Positions 6,276-14,178 of a DNA stretch of 44,232 nucleotides are shown in pieces (positions within the stretch are counted from its first letter, which is position 1; the number at the start of each line of letters is the position of its first letter). This stretch comes from DASRYH01 sp035687245 (GTDB lineage Bacteria; Actinomycetota; Coriobacteriia; Anaerosomatales; PHET01). The translations under genes and the position numbers were made by a program. The stretch covers positions 1 to 44,232 of the forward strand of contig DASRYH010000003.1 of the NCBI GenBank assembly GCA_035687245.1, in the 5' to 3' direction. A model generated the notes under the pieces. It was not told where the DNA came from. It saw only the letters and a list, made by a program, of their open reading frames with translations, and made no database searches.

Positions 6276-7280
6276 TTACTCGTTGAGGTCCTCGTCCGAT
6301 GCGACGCGCTGAACCTCAGGCTTGCCGGGGAACACCTTCCTGAAGGCCGCCATAAGGATGCCCGCGAAGAGAGCGAGCAGCAGTACGCCGAAGATGGCTG
6401 CTGCCCACAGCGGAATCATCCATACGGTGCGCTCCTCGACGATCTCGGCGGACGCGCCCGCGTTGGCCTCAAGCTCCTGCGGCGACACGGAGAGCACCAG
6501 CCTCTGCGGGCCGATGAGCTGCTTGACGGCGGTGAGCTTCCCCTTGGCGGCCAGATTCGACTTGCTGAACACGGTCTTGGCGTCAATCGGCTTCGCGACA
6601 CCCACCGATACTTCGTTGCGGTCGCGCAGCTCGACGTTGGCAGTCACCCGCTCGTCGACGTTACCGGCGTTGCGCACGAGGAAGTCATAGGAGACGGTGC
6701 GTCCGAGCACGAACGCGGGCACGATGAACGGTCTGACCGATAGGCTCCGCTCGACGTTACCCGCGACGCGCAGGCGCACGCGTGCGCCCAGGCGACCCGC
6801 GACGGCAGAGGACGCTTGGCCTTCGGCATTCTTGCCCTGCATCTCGAAGAAGACGATCAGGTTGTGGTCGCCCGAAGCGACGTTCTTCGGCACGTCGATC
6901 TCGAACGAGACCGGTACGCGCTCGCCGGGCTGCAGCGACAAGGTGGGCACGTTGCCGATCGCCTTTGTGTCCACAGGCAGTCTCAGGGTGATCCACGAGG
7001 CCGGGTCGGTCATCGACAGCGCCTGGTCCCTGCCGGGCACCTGATAGGTGATCGTGCCCGTCTCGTCGACCTGCTGGTCTGCCGCGTAGGCCAGAACCGT
7101 GAGCGTCTCATCGCCATCGTTCATCACGTCAACGGTCCCGGAGGCGGCCGCGCCGGGCTGGACGTCGAAGCTGAAAGTGCCGGTGGACAGGCCCAGCGTG
7201 CGTTCGGCCAGCGCCGTCGCCGGCGCCGCGACCACAACGAGCACTGCTAGCGCCGCAACGAGCATGAATCGAGAACGCAT
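6276..7280 (-). CDS. DUF916-like (WxLIP-type) surface membrane protein
   Basis: This 334-aa protein has a signal peptide (about 1-26), then two extracellular Ig-like beta domains, one C-terminal transmembrane helix (about 289-312, WMIPLWAAAIFGVLLLALFAG) and a short basic/acidic cytoplasmic tail. The first domain has the DUF916 features: SFDVQPGAAASGTVDVMNDGDETLTVLAYAAD, SWITL, and PGERVPVSFEIDVP, then GDHNLIVFFE. In Firmicutes DUF916 (WxLIP) proteins bind peptidoglycan and hold WxL proteins at the surface. The ATG (7280) directly abuts the TAG of the response-regulator gene (7283-7281), so the two are translationally coupled. The likely ligand is the protein at 5674; that link is inference. 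Confidence 0.75.
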   Translation of the reverse strand: MRSRFMLVAALAVLVVVAAPATALAERTLGLSTGTFSFDVQPGAAASGTVDVMNDGDETLTVLAYAADQQVDETGTITYQVPGRDQALSMTDPASWITLRLPVDTKAIGNVPTLSLQPGERVPVSFEIDVPKNVASGDHNLIVFFEMQGKNAEGQASSAVAGRLGARVRLRVAGNVERSLSVRPFIVPAFVLGRTVSYDFLVRNAGNVDERVTANVELRDRNEVSVGVAKPIDAKTVFSKSNLAAKGKLTAVKQLIGPQRLVLSVSPQELEANAGASAEIVEERTVWMIPLWAAAIFGVLLLALFAGILMAAFRKVFPGKPEVQRVASDEDLNE

Positions 7281-8030
7281 CTAGATACCTACCGCCTCTC
7301 GGAATGTCCGCACCTGCCGGCGTGCGACGGGGATCTGAGTCTCATCGCGGTCGGCCACGACCACGACGTAGGAGCCGTCGAGTCTCAGAATCTCCTTCAC
7401 CCGGTTCAGGTTGACCAGGTAGCCACGGTGCACCCGCGCGAACGACTCGCGACCGAGCCGCGACTCCAAATCGCCCAACGTGATGTCGACGAGATACTGG
7501 TTCTCGAAGGTGTGCGCGTAGGTCGACTTATTGCGGGCCGAGAGGTAGACGATCTCGTCGATATTGAGAAGAACGGTCCTGCCGCCCTTGCGCACGGCAA
7601 GCTTGCGGAACTCCGGTTCGCCCATCGAACCGTGGTCGGAACTGGCACCGCCAAGTCCGCGCGCTAGGCTTTCGATGCGTGCCGAAAGCTCCTGGAGGTG
7701 GAAGGGTTTGACCACGTACTGCTGCACGCCCTGCTTGAAGGCGAGCACCTTCGCAAGGACTTCGTCTTTGGCCGTCAGCATGATGATGGGGACCGACGCG
7801 GTGTCGGGGTTGCTGCGGATGCCTGTGAGGACCATCCAGCCGTCGACGCTGGGCATCATCACGTCGAGGACCACGACGTCGACGCGCTCGCGACCCAGCA
7901 GATCGAGCCCCTGAGCACCATCGGCGGCGCCGATCACGTGCATGCCGTCGGACTTCAGGCCGAGGCTGATCATCTCGATGACATCGGGATCATCATCGAT
8001 TACCAGCACGCGAACGCTCTCTTCGGCCAC
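7281..8030 (-). CDS. REC-LytTR response regulator
   Basis: This 249-aa protein has an N-terminal receiver domain (about 5-125) with the acidic pocket IDDDPD, phosphoacceptor D56 in VVLDVMMP, T86 and K108 in VVKPF. A linker leads to a LytTR DNA-binding domain (about 140-247): INIDEIVYLSA-type strand, TLGDLESRLG, FARVHRGYLVNLNRVKEI. LytTR regulators control surface structures, quorum sensing and bacteriocins. No histidine kinase gene is adjacent, so the partner is elsewhere. The start is GTG at 8030 with AAGGGG 8 bases upstream. It is directly coupled to the DUF916-like gene, and a matching LytTR site precedes the surface-protein gene at 5674, so these three genes look like one regulatory unit. 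Confidence 0.93.
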   Translation of the reverse strand: MAEESVRVLVIDDDPDVIEMISLGLKSDGMHVIGAADGAQGLDLLGRERVDVVVLDVMMPSVDGWMVLTGIRSNPDTASVPIIMLTAKDEVLAKVLAFKQGVQQYVVKPFHLQELSARIESLARGLGGASSDHGSMGEPEFRKLAVRKGGRTVLLNIDEIVYLSARNKSTYAHTFENQYLVDITLGDLESRLGRESFARVHRGYLVNLNRVKEILRLDGSYVVVVADRDETQIPVARRQVRTFREAVGI

Positions 8031-8156
8031 CGTCCATACCCCTTGCTCTACCGCACACCCGCGAAAACTGACCCCCCGAACGGCAGCCAGCGCCGTCTGT
8101 CTCTGTTCGCGATTGTACCCGAAGGCGAGGCGGCTGAAAGCGAAAACGGCCTCGAA

Positions 8157-9620
8157 TCAGCGGTCCGCGGTCACATTCTTGCGCAGCCACTCGTCCATCG
8201 CGACAGCTGCGCGCTTGCCTGCGCCCATAGCGAGAATGACGGTCGCGGCTCCGGTGACAATGTCACCGCCCGCATAGACGCCCGGCATCGACGTCGCGCC
8301 CGAGTCGTCGGTGACGATGTAGCCACGGCCACTGACCTCGAGATTCGGTGCGGCGGAAGCAAGAAGCGGGTTCGCGCGCGTTCCGACCGCCATGATGACG
8401 GTGTCGCATTCGATCTCAAACTCCGAGTCCATGACGCACACTGGCGCTCGGCGCCCTGACGCGTCGGGCTCCGTCAGCTCCATGCGAGTCGCAACGAGTC
8501 CCGTGACCCAGCCGTCGTGGCCGGTGACCTCGAGCGGCGAGCACAGCATCTTGAACTCGATGCCCTCCTCGCGCGCGTGGTGGACCTCTTCGCGCCTCGC
8601 AGGCATCTCATCTTCCGTGCGGCGGTAGACCAGGAAGACCTCTTCGGCGCCCAAGCGCAGCGCGGTTCGCGCGGCATCCATCGCCACGTTGCCGCCACCC
8701 ACGACGGCCACCTTTCGGCCACGCCACACAGGCGTGTCGGCGTTCGGGAACTCGTATGCGCGCATGAGGTTCACGCGGGTGAGGAACTCGTTTGCCGAAT
8801 AGACGCCGTTGAGGTTCTCGCCGGGAATGCCCATGAAGACGGGCAGGCCAGCACCGCTGCCGATGAAGACGGCGTCGAAGCCCTCTTCGGTGATGAGCTC
8901 GTCGACAGTGGAGAGACGACCCACCACGAAGTCGGTCACGAGCTCGACGCCCGTGGCCGTGAGCGCCTCGATCTCGGCATCGAGAATCTGCTTGGGGAGG
9001 CGGAACTCCGGAATGCCGTAGGCCAGCACGCCACCAGGCGCGTGGAGCGACTCGAAGATGGTGACCTCGTGTCCGAACAGCGCGAGCTGGCCGGCGCACG
9101 CGAGACCGGCCGGACCGCTACCCACCACGGCGCAGCACAAGCCGCTCGGCTCCGGGATCTCCGGGACACAGCGGTGCTCGATATCGCAGGAGAGGTCGAA
9201 GTCGCCCAAGAAGCGCTCGAGACGTCCGATCGCAATCGGTTCGCCCTTCTTCGCCAACACACAGCTACGCTCGCACTGCTCCTCCTGCGGGCAGACGCGT
9301 CCGCAGACCGCAGGCAGGGCGTTGCGCTCCTTGAGCACCGTGACACCGTCGGCGTAGTTGCCATCGATGATCTCGCGGATGAAGCCGCGGATGTCGATGT
9401 TGACCGGACAGCCGTCCTGGCAGGTCGGGTTCTTGCACTGCAGGCAGCGCATCGCTTCGGCAAGCGCCTCATCGGCGGTGTAACCCAGGCCCACCTCGTC
9501 GAAGCTCGCAGCGCGCTGCTTCGGGTCGCGCTCCGACATCGCATGGCGCTCGCCGCGGACCGGCTTGTGGCGCTCGCGGTCCTCGAACGTGCGACGTCCC
9601 TGGTCGTCTAGAGATGGCAC
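8157..9620 (-). CDS. nfnB: NfnB: FAD/[4Fe-4S] subunit of NADH-dependent ferredoxin:NADP oxidoreductase (GltD-like)
   Basis: This 487-aa subunit belongs to an electron-bifurcating enzyme that couples NADPH oxidation to reduction of NAD+ and ferredoxin. N-terminal cysteines for two [4Fe-4S] clusters are in CLQCKNPTCQDGCPVNI and CGRVCPQEEQCERSC. The FAD fold (VVGSGPAGLACAG), the NAD(P) fold (VVGGGNVAMDAARTA), YRRTEDEMPARREE, and the C-terminal FAD signature GVYAGGDIVTGAATV follow. The GTG at 9620 is preceded by GGAG at 6 bases and lies inside the end of nfnA (13-base overlap), so translation is coupled. A downstream ATG is possible near 9540. With nfnA upstream this is NfnAB rather than a glutamate synthase, because no large GltB subunit is present. 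Confidence 0.92.
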   Translation of the reverse strand: MPSLDDQGRRTFEDRERHKPVRGERHAMSERDPKQRAASFDEVGLGYTADEALAEAMRCLQCKNPTCQDGCPVNIDIRGFIREIIDGNYADGVTVLKERNALPAVCGRVCPQEEQCERSCVLAKKGEPIAIGRLERFLGDFDLSCDIEHRCVPEIPEPSGLCCAVVGSGPAGLACAGQLALFGHEVTIFESLHAPGGVLAYGIPEFRLPKQILDAEIEALTATGVELVTDFVVGRLSTVDELITEEGFDAVFIGSGAGLPVFMGIPGENLNGVYSANEFLTRVNLMRAYEFPNADTPVWRGRKVAVVGGGNVAMDAARTALRLGAEEVFLVYRRTEDEMPARREEVHHAREEGIEFKMLCSPLEVTGHDGWVTGLVATRMELTEPDASGRRAPVCVMDSEFEIECDTVIMAVGTRANPLLASAAPNLEVSGRGYIVTDDSGATSMPGVYAGGDIVTGAATVILAMGAGKRAAVAMDEWLRKNVTADR

Positions 9621-10447
9621 GAGCAGCTCCGTGAGTAGTCGGCGTCGGCTTCGCGCTCGGCGTCGTTGTAGATGCGCTGGCGGCTCATGAGCTCTTCCCA
9701 GTCGACCGCATGTCCGTCGAAGTCGGGACCGTCGACGCAGCCGAACCGAGTCTCGTTGCCAACAGAGACGCGGCAGGCTCCGCACATCCCGGTGCCATCG
9801 ACCATGATCGGGTTGAGCGAAACGGTGATGGGAACTCCATGCTCAGCGGCTGTGGCCGCACAGAACTTCATCATGATCGCCGGCCCGACGGCGAATGCCG
9901 CATCGATCGCGCGAGACTCCGCGAAGCGCTTCAGCGGTGCGGTCACGAGGCCCTTCTCCCCCGCCGACCCATCATCGGTGACGACGGTGAGCGAGGCGAG
10001 CGGCAGTGCACGCAGCTCGTCTTCGAGTATGAGCAGCTGCTTGTTGCGGGCACCGAGCACGACGTGCACCTCGTTGCCTTCGGCAACCATCGCCCGCGCA
10101 ACCGGATAGGCAACAGCTGCCCCGACTCCGCCACCGACCACGCAGACGCGACCGAGCTCAGAGGTGTGAGTGGGGACGCCCAGCGGGCCCACGACGTCGG
10201 CGAGGAAGTCGCCTACGCCCATGTGCGAGAGCTGGTGGGTTGTCTTGCCGACGCGCATGTAGATGAAGCGGATCCAACCCTCTTCGGCGCTCCAATCGGA
10301 GAAGGTGAGAGGGATGCGCTCGCCTTGTTCGTCGGTGCGAACCATCAGGAACTGGCCCGCGCGAACCTTCGCGGCGATGCGCGGTGCGCTCACGCCCATC
10401 TCGAAGACCGAGTCAGAGAGCTGGCGCGCATGGACTATCTCGAACAC
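9608..10447 (-). CDS. nfnA: NfnA: FAD/[2Fe-2S] subunit of NADH-dependent ferredoxin:NADP oxidoreductase
   Basis: This 279-aa protein belongs to the ferredoxin-NADP reductase/dihydroorotate dehydrogenase electron-transfer family. The FAD-binding part has AGQFLMVRTDEQGERIPLTFSD, the NAD part VCVVGGGVGAAVAYPVAR, and the C-terminal [2Fe-2S] motif DGTGMCGACRVSVGNETRFGC. I chose GTG at 10447: GGAGG sits 4 bases upstream, homologues begin FEIVxAR, and the TATACT at 10503-10498 predicts transcription starting near 10491, at the very edge of the longer TTG reading (10489). The C-terminus ends in an extra SCSCHL, which I do not know from characterised NfnA. It is followed directly by nfnB. Confidence 0.92.
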   Translation of the reverse strand: MFEIVHARQLSDSVFEMGVSAPRIAAKVRAGQFLMVRTDEQGERIPLTFSDWSAEEGWIRFIYMRVGKTTHQLSHMGVGDFLADVVGPLGVPTHTSELGRVCVVGGGVGAAVAYPVARAMVAEGNEVHVVLGARNKQLLILEDELRALPLASLTVVTDDGSAGEKGLVTAPLKRFAESRAIDAAFAVGPAIMMKFCAATAAEHGVPITVSLNPIMVDGTGMCGACRVSVGNETRFGCVDGPDFDGHAVDWEELMSRQRIYNDAEREADADYSRSCSCHL

Positions 10448-10497
10448 GGAGCCTCCGTGGGTGGGTTGCTCATGTATGACCTCGAACAAGTCGAATC

Positions 10498-10503
10498 AGT
10501 ATA
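10498..10503 (-). promoter_or_regulatory. -10 element of the nfnAB operon
   Basis: TATACT on the minus strand, 51 bases upstream of the nfnA GTG. The -35 is not clear. It argues against the longer TTG start of nfnA. Confidence 0.5.
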
Positions 10504-10530
10504 CCAGCGAGGCTCGTACCCAAAGCACGG

Positions 10531-10560
10531 TTGGAGCGCCACGTGCACGGCTGGTATCAT
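10531..10560 (+). promoter_or_regulatory. Promoter of the M23 peptidase gene
   Basis: TTGGAG (10531-10536) and TATCAT (10555-10560) are separated by 18 bp, 74 bases before the ATG at 10634. It diverges from the nfnAB promoter. Confidence 0.6.
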
Positions 10561-10633
10561 CAGCACGGTAGAGCGCCCTTCCGGAGGCCATTACACCCAA
10601 ATCGCTGACGTAGTCACCGGAGGAAGTCGAAGC

Positions 10634-11833
10634 ATGCATCGTAGCCGAGCGCCACTCGCCCTCATACTCACAGCGCTGATCTTCGCCGCTGCGGTGACCC
10701 CTGCGCTCGCTGCGACCTCTTCTGACCTCAAGAAGCACCAGCAGGCTGCCGAAGACGCGCGCAAGCGCGCAGCCGCCGCTGAAGCCGCTGCTAAGAAGCT
10801 CGCCAGCGAGGTCGAGAGCCTCGATGCCGAGATCGAGCGGATCCAGGCGCAAGCCCAAGCGCTCGAGCCCAAGATCCGCGCTGCATCCAAGCGAACCGCG
10901 GCCATCCGCTCCGATGTCGAGAGCCTGACCGCGACCGTCACAAGGACCCAGGCGGAGCTCGCGGAGACCAAAGCACAGTACGACCAGCAGCAGCAGCTGA
11001 TGGCGGATCGCGTTGAGGCCTCGTACCGTCAGGGCGAGTGGTTCTATCTGACCGTGGTGCTTGGCAGCGACGATATCTCCGACCTCATCCAGCGCACCGA
11101 ACTCGTGAGCCGTGTCATCGAATCCAACAACAGCGCCGCTGGCGAACTCGAAGTGACCGCGCAGTCCCTGGACCGAGCGAAGGTCAAACTCCAGCGCTCA
11201 CTCGACGCCGTGCAGCAGAAGCAGCAGGAGGCCGCCGAGGTCGAAGCCGAGCTGCGCAGCATGCACTCGCAGCGCGAATCCGCAGTGCGCCAGCGCGCAA
11301 CGATTCAGAATCGCAAGGAAGACCTCGTTGTCGAGAACAAGAAGAACGCCAAGCGGCTCCACGCGCTCGCCGATTCTGAAGAGGCGGAGTCCGCACGCAT
11401 CGCTGCCGAGCTCTCCGGCAACGGCTCGGGCATCTTCAACGGAACCATGTCGTGGCCGGTCCCCTCGTCGCACCGCGTCACGTCGAACTTCGGCTGGCGT
11501 GTGCACCCGATCTTGAAGACGCGTCGCCTGCACACCGGGGTCGACATCGGTGCGCCTGCGGGCTCCGCAATCGTAGCCGCCGGCAAGGGTACGGTGGTCT
11601 CTGCTGCCTACCGCGGAGGCTACGGCAACACGATCATCATCGACCACGGCAACGGCGTGAAGACGCTCTACGCGCACCAGCTCTCGGGCGGCATGAAGGT
11701 GCGGGCGGGCCAGACGGTCTCCCGCGGCCAGCGCATCGGAACCGTGGGCAGCACGGGCTTCTCCACCGGCCCCCACCTGCACTTCGAGGTGCGAGTAAAC
11801 GGTACGCCGAAGAACCCGTTCGGCTACCAGTAG
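10634..11833 (+). CDS. Secreted coiled-coil M23 peptidoglycan peptidase (EnvC/PcsB-like)
   Basis: This 399-aa protein has a signal peptide (1-27, ending TPALA), a long Ala/Lys/Glu-rich coiled coil (about 30-255) and a C-terminal M23 LytM domain (about 272-397). The zinc site is complete: H and D in HTGVDIGAPAG and the last His in HLHFEV; YAHQ provides the usual catalytic His. The substrate is predicted to be peptidoglycan cross-bridges. The coiled coil carries the PcsB-like segment ADRVEASYRQG...SDDISDLIQRTEL shared with the proteins at 685 and 33592. The ATG at 10634 has GGAGGAA 8 bases upstream; the open frame continues far upstream, but that part is antisense to nfnA. It is convergent with pth. 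Confidence 0.93.
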   Translation: MHRSRAPLALILTALIFAAAVTPALAATSSDLKKHQQAAEDARKRAAAAEAAAKKLASEVESLDAEIERIQAQAQALEPKIRAASKRTAAIRSDVESLTATVTRTQAELAETKAQYDQQQQLMADRVEASYRQGEWFYLTVVLGSDDISDLIQRTELVSRVIESNNSAAGELEVTAQSLDRAKVKLQRSLDAVQQKQQEAAEVEAELRSMHSQRESAVRQRATIQNRKEDLVVENKKNAKRLHALADSEEAESARIAAELSGNGSGIFNGTMSWPVPSSHRVTSNFGWRVHPILKTRRLHTGVDIGAPAGSAIVAAGKGTVVSAAYRGGYGNTIIIDHGNGVKTLYAHQLSGGMKVRAGQTVSRGQRIGTVGSTGFSTGPHLHFEVRVNGTPKNPFGYQ

Positions 11834-11884
11834 GGATTCGTTCGCAGCACTGTCACGTCATCGATGGCGAGCTGCGGCGGCGGG

Positions 11885-12451
11885 CTAGTCGGCGTTGTAC
11901 TCCCGCATCGCGCTCTCGATGCCGTGCTCGAGGATGTGCATGACGGCCTGTGCTGCCGTCGGCACTGCCGCCTCGAACTCCTCGAGCGACTCGCCGCGAA
12001 GCTGCTGCAGCACCCAGTCGGCCGGGTCCATGCGGCCCGGCGGCCTACCCACTCCGACGCGCACACGCAGGTAGCTGTCGCTGCCGAGCTTGTCATGCAG
12101 CGACCGCAGACCGTTGTGCCCCCCGTGACCACCGTCGCGCTTGCAAAGCACACGACCGGGTGCGAGATCGATGTCATCGTGCACGATGATCAACTCGGGC
12201 ACCGGGGCCTCGTACTCTTCGGCAAGCTTCTTCACTGGCCCGCCGGAGACGTTCATGAACGACTGCGGCTTGGCAAGAACGAGGTCCTCGCCGCCGAAGC
12301 GGACAACGGCTACCTGCGCGCCCGCCTGGTCTTTCCAGTACGAAGCGCGCAGGTTTTCGCCGATGAGATCGATGACTTTGAAGCCCGCGTTGTGGCGGGT
12401 GTTTACGTAGTCGGGCCCGGGATTCCCGAGCCCGACGACAAGGTGGGTCAC
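11885..12451 (-). CDS. pth: Peptidyl-tRNA hydrolase
   Basis: This 188-aa enzyme cleaves peptidyl-tRNA released from stalled ribosomes. Family motifs are GLGNPGPDYVNTRHNAGF (catalytic His near residue 20), SFMNVSGGPV, IIVHDDIDL and GGHGGHNGLRS. Its length is normal for bacterial Pth. GTG at 12451 is preceded by GGAGGGG at 5 bases. It is last in the glmU-prs-rplY-pth run, 33 bases after rplY, the same order as gcaD-prs-ctc-spoVC in Bacillus. Confidence 0.97.
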   Translation of the reverse strand: MTHLVVGLGNPGPDYVNTRHNAGFKVIDLIGENLRASYWKDQAGAQVAVVRFGGEDLVLAKPQSFMNVSGGPVKKLAEEYEAPVPELIIVHDDIDLAPGRVLCKRDGGHGGHNGLRSLHDKLGSDSYLRVRVGVGRPPGRMDPADWVLQQLRGESLEEFEAAVPTAAQAVMHILEHGIESAMREYNAD

Positions 12452-12484
12452 AAAGACCCCTCCGATGCGACCGACACTAAGCGA

Positions 12485-13120
12485 CTACTCCTCTTCGCCC
12501 TCGGCGGCCTTGCCGATGACCTCAGGCTCAGCGATCTCCTCGCCAGCCTCTTCGACCTCGACACGCGGGGCCTGGACGGAGGCGACGATGGCTTCGGCGT
12601 CATCGAGGATGGTCACGCCAGCGGGAGCGACTACATCGCTCACGTGCAGCGAGTCGCCGATCTCAAGGGCCGCGACGTCGGCCTCGATGCCCTCAGGCAG
12701 GTCGTTTGGCTTGGCTTCGATATTGAGCTCGTGGAGGTTGACGGTCAGCACGCCGCCGGCCTTCACGCCCTCGGGATCGTTCACGAGGTGCAGCGGCACG
12801 ACCGCGTGCACTGGCTTGTTCATCGAGACTTCCATGAAGTCGATGTGCAGCACGTTGCCCTTGATGGGCGAGTGCTGGACGTCGCGGATCATCGCGGAGA
12901 TCGGCTTCTTCTCGCCCTCGATGCTCAGATCGACCACCGTCGCACCGGCGGAGTGATGCTGCAAGTAGAGCTCGAAGTCGTGACGATCGACTGCGATCGA
13001 AATCGGCTTGCGGTCCGGGCCGTACACGACTGCGGGGATCTTGCCGTCCCGGCCGAGACGACGATTGGCTTTGCCGATCGTCTCGCGCGGGGTTGCACTC
13101 AGGTTGCTGCTGGCCGTCAT
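12485..13120 (-). CDS. rplY: 50S ribosomal protein L25, CTC/TL5 form
   Basis: This 211-aa protein is the long, two-domain version of L25 that binds 5S rRNA. The N-terminal L25 domain is about 1-95 (ETIGKANRRLGRDGKIPAVVYGP, then HFELYLQHHS-like strand), and the C-terminal beta domain is about 96-190 (VVPLHLVNDPEGVKAGG, then the helical ADVAALEIGDSLHVSDV). An acidic tail EEAGEEIAEPEV...AEGEEE ends the protein. In Bacillus the homologue Ctc is a general-stress protein. AAAGGAG precedes the ATG. It lies between prs and pth. Confidence 0.96.
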   Translation of the reverse strand: MTASSNLSATPRETIGKANRRLGRDGKIPAVVYGPDRKPISIAVDRHDFELYLQHHSAGATVVDLSIEGEKKPISAMIRDVQHSPIKGNVLHIDFMEVSMNKPVHAVVPLHLVNDPEGVKAGGVLTVNLHELNIEAKPNDLPEGIEADVAALEIGDSLHVSDVVAPAGVTILDDAEAIVASVQAPRVEVEEAGEEIAEPEVIGKAAEGEEE

Positions 13121-13196
13121 GTGGTCGCTCCTTTTTCGGTTCGTACGCCCGTCTGGTTTCTACCCGTTGAGCGATTCGTGCGGTAGCCGGACCCTC

Positions 13197-14156
13197 CTAC
13201 AACTGGAAGTCCGGATCGAACAGCTCTGAGACACTCTCGTCGTTGAACACATTCTGAACCGCGCGCGAGAACAGCGGCGCGACGGAGAGAACTCTGATCT
13301 TGCCGTGCAGGCGATCCTCGGGTACCGGCACGGTGTTGGTGACGACGACTTCTACGACCGGCGCGGCGTCGATGCGATCGAACGCCGGCGGCGAGAAGAT
13401 ACCGTGGGTGGCCGTGACGTAGACCTTCTCCGCGCCGGCCTGGATGAGCGCCTTGGCGCCCTCGGTGATAGAGCCGGCCGTGTCAATCATGTCGTCGGCG
13501 ACGATGCAGGTCTTGCCGGCTACGTCACCGATGACGTGCGTGATCTCGGCGACGTTGTGCTCGGGACGGCCCTTATGCATGATCGCGAGGCTTGCGCCGA
13601 GCATATCGGAGAGCTTCTTGCACGCCTTCGCGCGTCCCACGTCCGGCGAGACCACGCAGCAGTTCTCGAGTCCAAGAGACTCGAAGTAGTCTGCGAGGAT
13701 CGGCAGCGCCGTCAGGTGGTTCACCGGCTGGTCGAAGAAGCCTTGGATCTGACCTTGGTGAAGGTCCATCGCGATGACACGGCTCACCCCAGCGGTGGTC
13801 AGCAGGTCGGCGACGAGCTTGGCGGTGATCGGCTCGCGGGCAGCGCTCTTCTTGTCCTGGCGAGCGTAGCCGTAGTGCGGAATCACAGCGGTGATGGTAG
13901 ATGCCGAAGCGCGCTTGGCAGCGTCGACCATGATGAGCAGCTCCATCATGGTGTCGTTTACCGGTGCGCATGTGGATTGAACGATGAAGACGTCGGCGCC
14001 GCGCACGCTCTCAAGGTAGCGAACGTAGATCTCGCCATTGGCGAACTGGCGGATCTTGACGTTGCCGAGTTCGATTCCCAGATTGCGCGCGATGCCTTCG
14101 GCAAGCTCGGGATTACTGGAACCTGAGAACACGAGCATGCGCTTGCTGTCAGCCAT
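13197..14156 (-). CDS. prs: Ribose-phosphate pyrophosphokinase
   Basis: This 319-aa enzyme makes PRPP from ribose 5-phosphate and ATP for nucleotide, His and Trp synthesis. Motifs are FSGSSNPELAEGIA near the start, HYGYARQDKK, the divalent-metal/ATP segment DLHQGQIQGFF, and the PRPP loop CIVADDMIDTAGS. The open frame extends to 14297, but ATG at 14156 matches family length and has AGGAG about 10 bases upstream. It starts 22 bases after glmU and is followed 76 bases later by rplY. Confidence 0.97.
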   Translation of the reverse strand: MADSKRMLVFSGSSNPELAEGIARNLGIELGNVKIRQFANGEIYVRYLESVRGADVFIVQSTCAPVNDTMMELLIMVDAAKRASASTITAVIPHYGYARQDKKSAAREPITAKLVADLLTTAGVSRVIAMDLHQGQIQGFFDQPVNHLTALPILADYFESLGLENCCVVSPDVGRAKACKKLSDMLGASLAIMHKGRPEHNVAEITHVIGDVAGKTCIVADDMIDTAGSITEGAKALIQAGAEKVYVTATHGIFSPPAFDRIDAAPVVEVVVTNTVPVPEDRLHGKIRVLSVAPLFSRAVQNVFNDESVSELFDPDFQL

Positions 14157-14178
14157 CGGTCGGTCGACTCCTCTGTGT

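Noticed and set aside
8157..9620. Glutamate synthase small subunit (gltD)
   Set aside because: The protein is GltD-like, but there is no GltB large subunit, and the coupled upstream gene is the NfnA electron-transfer subunit.
9710..10633. 707-codon plus-strand open frame joining antisense of nfnA to the M23 gene
   Set aside because: The first 308 codons are antisense to nfnA and its promoter. The ATG at 10634 has a strong ribosome site and begins a signal peptide.
11864..13186. 440-codon plus-strand frame across pth and rplY
   Set aside because: Antisense shadow of two well-recognised housekeeping genes; no ribosome site or domain.
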